Shown in pieces: positions 60,787-64,000 of a stretch of 64,000 nucleotides of DNA. The notes beneath the pieces are model-generated. The model worked only from the letters and a program-made list of their open reading frames with translations. It did no database searches and had not been told where the DNA came from. This DNA comes from Kribbella flavida DSM 17836. Its GTDB lineage: Bacteria; Actinomycetota; Actinomycetes; Propionibacteriales; Kribbellaceae. The stretch covers positions 5,456,001 to 5,520,000 of the forward strand of contig NC_013729.1 in the NCBI RefSeq assembly GCF_000024345.1, given 5' to 3'. Both the position numbers and the translations under genes were made by a program. The stretch's first letter is position 1. Each line of letters starts with the position of its first letter.

Positions 60787-61793
60787 TGATTCACCGTTTC
60801 GTTCGCATCGCCTGGCTCGGGGGTGGAGGCCGGGTCGGGCGGGTCGTCCTCGGTGACGGGTTCGCCGGTGGCGAGGAAGTCGGCGATGTGGTCCTCGGTG
60901 ACCTCAGGCGCCTCACCCTCGGCGGACTCCGGCGGCACCACCTCGTCGAACTCGTCGCCGACCGCGATCTCGCCCTCGTCGGTGCCGGTCCACCGGATCG
61001 TCAGCTCCCCCAGCGGCGTCACCTGCTCGAACGCGACCGCCGCCTCCCGGAACAGCTCCAGCAGCGCCAGGAACCGGCAGACCGTGGTCACCGTGTCCGG
61101 CGAGTCCGAGACCAGCGTGCGGAACGTCGTACTGCGCTGTCTGCGGAGCCGGTCGACGATCACCGCGGCCTGCTCGCGCACCGTCACCGCCGGCGCGTGC
61201 AGGTGGGCCAGCGACACGCCTTCGGGGATGTTGTTCCTGGGCGCCATCGCGGCCGCCGCCAACGCGGCGAACTGGTCGGGCGTGACCCCGAGCAGCACCT
61301 CGGGCAGCAGTTCGGCGAACCGCGGCTCGACCCCCACCGCGCGCGGGAACCGCCGCCCCTCGTCGGCCATCCGCTGCTGGATCAGCGCGGCGATCTGCTT
61401 GAACGCCCGGTACTGCAGCAGCCGCGCGAACAGCAGGTCCCGCGCCTCCAGCAGCGCCAGGTCCTCGGCGTCCTCGACGTCACCCTGCGGCAGCAGCCGG
61501 GCCGCCTTCAGGTCGAGCAGCGTCGACGCGATCAGCAGGAACTCCGAGGTCTGGTCCAGGTCCCACTCCGAGCCGAGCGCCTTGATGTGCGCGATGAACT
61601 CGTCGGTGACCTGGGACAGCGCGATCTCGGTGATGTCCAGCTTGTGCTTGCTGATCAGCTGCAGCAGCAGGTCGAACGGGCCCTCGAAGTTGACCAGGTG
61701 GACGCTGAAGCCCTTGCCGGAGCTCACCGGCGACTCGGCGTCCGCGGCGCCTGGCAGGTCGATCGGCAGCTCGGACGTCGAGGTGTCGGGCAT
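60783..61793 (-). CDS. scpA: Segregation and condensation protein ScpA
   Basis: Kleisin subunit of the SMC complex, 336 aa, ATG at 61793. The N-terminal kleisin segment VNFEGPFDLLLQLISKHKLDI (about 34-54) binds the SMC neck; a helical middle follows, and the C-terminal winged helix (ALLELFREAAVAFEQVTPLGELTIRWTG) contacts the SMC cap. An acidic tail of about 50 residues follows. It begins 6 nt after the RHH gene ends. Confidence 0.95.
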   Translation of the reverse strand: MPDTSTSELPIDLPGAADAESPVSSGKGFSVHLVNFEGPFDLLLQLISKHKLDITEIALSQVTDEFIAHIKALGSEWDLDQTSEFLLIASTLLDLKAARLLPQGDVEDAEDLALLEARDLLFARLLQYRAFKQIAALIQQRMADEGRRFPRAVGVEPRFAELLPEVLLGVTPDQFAALAAAAMAPRNNIPEGVSLAHLHAPAVTVREQAAVIVDRLRRQRSTTFRTLVSDSPDTVTTVCRFLALLELFREAAVAFEQVTPLGELTIRWTGTDEGEIAVGDEFDEVVPPESAEGEAPEVTEDHIADFLATGEPVTEDDPPDPASTPEPGDANETVNQ

Positions 61794-61799
61794 GACCGG

Positions 61800-62183
61800 T
61801 TACTCCGCGGCGGCCCGGAGCCGCTGCACCAGCACCGAGTCGGGACCGTGGTCGACGAAGTCGGCCAGCAGCACGTCGATCGCCTCCCGGACGATCCGGC
61901 CCCGGTCGGCGGTCAGCCCGTGCTCGGCGCGTAGCGCGAGCCGGGTCTGTTCCAGCCCGAGCAGCTCCTCCTCGGTCACGTACACGGTGATCTTCGTGTC
62001 GTGCCGGATCCGGCCGCTGGACTTGCGGTCCTCGACCACGGCCGTCCGCGACCGCCCGGTGGCGCCGGCACGGTCGGCGAGTGCCGGTCCGTCCTGGGCG
62101 CCGCGGGTCTCCTGGCGCTTCTCGGGTCGGGTCTGTTGCGGTGCCGCACCCCCGAACAGCTCGCTGGCACCTGGCAGGCTCAC
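61800..62183 (-). CDS. Ribbon-helix-helix protein between ParA and ScpA
   Basis: A 127-aa protein, GTG at 62183 overlapping the parA stop (GTGA). Residues 1-55 are a flexible Gln/Arg/Asp-rich part; residues about 60-115 look like a ribbon-helix-helix DNA-binding fold: strand KITVYVTEEE, helix LLGLEQTRLALRAEHGL, then GRIVREAIDVLLADFV. This could be the DNA-binding partner of the adjacent ParA ATPase, analogous to small centromere-binding proteins of plasmid type Ib partition systems. I do not recognise it by name; similar genes may exist in related actinobacteria. Confidence 0.78.
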   Translation of the reverse strand: MSLPGASELFGGAAPQQTRPEKRQETRGAQDGPALADRAGATGRSRTAVVEDRKSSGRIRHDTKITVYVTEEELLGLEQTRLALRAEHGLTADRGRIVREAIDVLLADFVDHGPDSVLVQRLRAAAE

Positions 62184-63247
62184 CCGGCGGGACAACGCGC
62201 CAGCACCTCCTTGGCAAGGTCGCGGTACTGCATGGCCGCTTGGGACGAAGGGGCGTACGTCGTGATCGGTTCGCCGACGACGGTGGTCTCGGGGAACTTG
62301 ACGGTGCGCCGGATGACGGTGTGGAAGACGCGCTCGTCGAAGGCCTGGACGACCCGGTCGAGCACCTCCCGGGCGTGCGTGGTCCGGCCGTCGAACATGG
62401 TGCCGAGAATGCCGACGATCTCCAGCTTCGGGTTCAGCCGGTCCTGCACCTTGCCGATCGTGTCGGTCAGCATGGCGAGCCCGCGCAGCGCGAAGAACTC
62501 GCACTCCAGCGGTACGACGATGCCGTGCGACGCGGTCAGGGCGTTGACGGTGAGCAGGCCCAGCGACGGCGCGCAGTCGATCAGGATCACGTCGTAGTGC
62601 GGGATCACCGGCTCCAGCACGCGCTGCAGCGTGTACTCCCGGGCGACCTCCTGGACCAGCTGCACCTCGGCCGCGGACAGGTCGATGTTGGCCGGCAGCA
62701 GGTCGAGGTTCTCGACCTTGGTCGGCTGGATCACCTCGTCCGGGGTGATGTCGCGCTGCATCAGCAGGTTGTAGACCGACAGCTCCAGGCTGTGCGGCTG
62801 GACGCCGAGCCCGATCGAGGCCGAGCCCTGCGGGTCGAAGTCGATCAGCAGCACCTTGCGCCCGGTCTCGGCGATCGCGGCGCCCAGGTTGATGGTCGTC
62901 GTGGTCTTGCCGACGCCACCCTTCTGGTTGCACATCGCGATCACCTGGGCGGGTCCGCGCCGGGTGGGCGGCAACACGTCCGGCAGGTCGGGAACCGGCC
63001 GGCCGGTCGGCCCGATCTTGTTCCTCGGGCCGTGCGGGTCATTCACAGGTGCGATGTCCTCCGCGGTGAGCTTGGCCGTGGGCCTCGGCATCTCCGCATA
63101 GTTGTCCGGGATGATCGGGCGCTGCGGCTGGCCCGGGTCGGCGGGAGCCACCGGGTCCTGCTGCGCGCTGGGCGGTACGGGTGCCGGCGTCATCGGTTCC
63201 GTCGACGGCGACAGGTGCTGGGTGCCCGGGAATGTCGACTCGTTCAT
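62180..63247 (-). CDS. parA: ParA-family ATPase
   Basis: Walker-type ATPase of 355 aa. A proline-rich unstructured N-terminus (1-95) precedes QVIAMCNQKGGVGKTTTTINLG with the deviant Walker A KGGVGKT (109-115). Walker A' is LLIDFDPQGSASIGLG, and IDCAPSLGLLTVNAL is Walker B. The ParA/Soj-like gene beside scpAB is common in actinobacteria and separate from the oriC parAB pair. The gene heads the operon parA-RHH-scpA-scpB-rluB, with a 200-bp upstream gap. No parS-type motif was seen in the window. Confidence 0.93.
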   Translation of the reverse strand: MNESTFPGTQHLSPSTEPMTPAPVPPSAQQDPVAPADPGQPQRPIIPDNYAEMPRPTAKLTAEDIAPVNDPHGPRNKIGPTGRPVPDLPDVLPPTRRGPAQVIAMCNQKGGVGKTTTTINLGAAIAETGRKVLLIDFDPQGSASIGLGVQPHSLELSVYNLLMQRDITPDEVIQPTKVENLDLLPANIDLSAAEVQLVQEVAREYTLQRVLEPVIPHYDVILIDCAPSLGLLTVNALTASHGIVVPLECEFFALRGLAMLTDTIGKVQDRLNPKLEIVGILGTMFDGRTTHAREVLDRVVQAFDERVFHTVIRRTVKFPETTVVGEPITTYAPSSQAAMQYRDLAKEVLARCPAG

Positions 63248-63447
63248 GACTCGTCAAACCTTTCAACCGATGCGGGCGATCCCAGCGACTGTAGGCGTGC
63301 ATTCAAGCACTCTCAAGCGGCCACTCCGCAGCGGGGTCCGGTCGTTTCCGGTCGGCATCGCCCAGCGGGCCGCTCACCTTCGTCCGGTGACCGACCGTGC
63401 AGGAATGATCGCACAGGGTTCGATCGGCTTGCCGGACCGGGTCCGGG

Positions 63448-64000
63448 TCAGCGTGTCCGGAGTACCGGCAGCAGCCGGCGGCGAACCAGGTCGAGCGCGG
63501 GCGCCCAGTCCGGCGGCAGGTCGTCGGCCGGCGGCGGTCCGAACCTGAAGTTCGGGAAGCCGGTCGTCACCACCACGGCGCGTGCTGAAGGCACCACCAG
63601 GACGTGTTGCCCGGCCCATCCGCCGGCCAGCAGCATCCCGTCGTCGAGCCAGACGAGGAACCCGTACGGCAACTGCTCCGGCGGACCACCGGCCGAGGAC
63701 GGCGTCACCAGCTGCGAGAAGTAGTCCGGGTCGATCAGCCCGTGCCGACGCGACTCTCCGCGGTCGAGCCAGAGCTGACCGAGCCGGCCGAGGCTGTCGG
63801 CGCTGATCCGCAGATGCGCGTGACCGTACGTCACGCCGTCCGGATCGGCGAGCCACTCCGCGTCCGTGATGCCCACCGGCTCGAACACCTCCCGGCGGGC
63901 GAAGTCCCCGAGTGACTCCCCGAGCACCTGACCGGCCGCCGCCGACAACAGGTGCGCGGCGCCGTCGTCGTAGGCGAACGTCGTACCGGGCTCGGTGAGC
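63448..64000 (-). CDS. Partial serine hydrolase, beta-lactamase/penicillin-binding fold
   Basis: C-terminal part of a serine hydrolase of the beta-lactamase class C / esterase family; the gene continues past the right edge. Reading from the edge: LTEPGTTFAYDDGAAHLLSA carries the tyrosine motif (YDD in place of Y-S-N), LGDFARREVFEPVGITDAEW and the C-terminal GGWAGQHVLVVPSARAVVV with the KTG-equivalent region (GQH here). The catalytic SxxK lies outside the window. It is upstream of parA on the same strand, 200 nt away. Confidence 0.85.
   Translation of the reverse strand, partial: LTEPGTTFAYDDGAAHLLSAAAGQVLGESLGDFARREVFEPVGITDAEWLADPDGVTYGHAHLRISADSLGRLGQLWLDRGESRRHGLIDPDYFSQLVTPSSAGGPPEQLPYGFLVWLDDGMLLAGGWAGQHVLVVPSARAVVVTTGFPNFRFGPPPADDLPPDWAPALDLVRRRLLPVLRTR

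Noticed and set aside
63248..63447. Possible parS site upstream of parA
   Set aside because: No GTTTCACGTGAAAC-like 14- to 16-bp palindrome is present here or elsewhere in the window as far as I could read.

Overview
The window is a chromosomal segment of a high-G+C actinobacterium. GTG starts are frequent, many neighbouring genes join through ATGA or GTGA overlaps, intrinsic hairpins lack U-tracts, and there is a complete Pup-ligase/PafBC/Tat/HelY neighbourhood. The family could be Nocardioidaceae/Kribbellaceae (Kribbella is my best guess), but that is inference from gene order and protein flavour. Almost everything is core genome; no rRNA, prophage, integrase, transposase gene or CRISPR array was seen.

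Left part (1-14.3 kb): a minus-strand run argS-lysA-hom-thrC-thrB (lysine/threonine synthesis joined to an arginyl-tRNA synthetase), then rho with a very long disordered N-terminus, rpmE, prfA and prmC. Two lipoproteins and a PspC protein follow, with a tRNA-Arg(CCG) at 14.5 kb.

14.7-34.9 kb is mixed metabolism: a PhzF isomerase, a domain-permuted lipoate ligase, an ECF42-type sigma factor with its DGPF/YCII partner, zwf, an AhpD-like peroxidase, an AlkC-like DNA glycosylase, a split cobalamin locus (cobF, then cobG-cobH-cobIJ with a GH19 chitinase between them), two paralogous membrane proteins, a flavin oxidoreductase, an ArsR-type regulator with an MFS exporter, a 170-bp palindromic element, a GyrI-like protein and a secreted DUF1906 hydrolase.

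34.9-56 kb is the actinobacterial proteasome-accessory region, read on the minus strand: pafA ... FKBP ... pafB-pafC ... tatA-tatC-dagK ... secreted peptidase ... helY. It is interrupted by plus-strand genes, notably a complete six-gene oligopeptide-type ABC transporter operon between pafA and the FKBP gene. A near-perfect actinobacterial LexA box lies just upstream of pafB.

56-64 kb holds a secreted alpha/beta hydrolase, a 550-bp array of about 163-bp tandem repeats, and the chromosome-segregation operon parA-(ribbon-helix-helix protein)-scpA-scpB-rluB, in which ScpB carries an extraordinary acidic repeat tail of about 400 residues. A partial serine hydrolase closes the window.

The least explained items are the 170-bp palindrome (32778-32947), the 163-bp tandem repeats (57450-57999), the composite palindrome after pafC (43154-43230), the ScpB tail, the ParA-adjacent RHH protein and the LexA box at pafBC.
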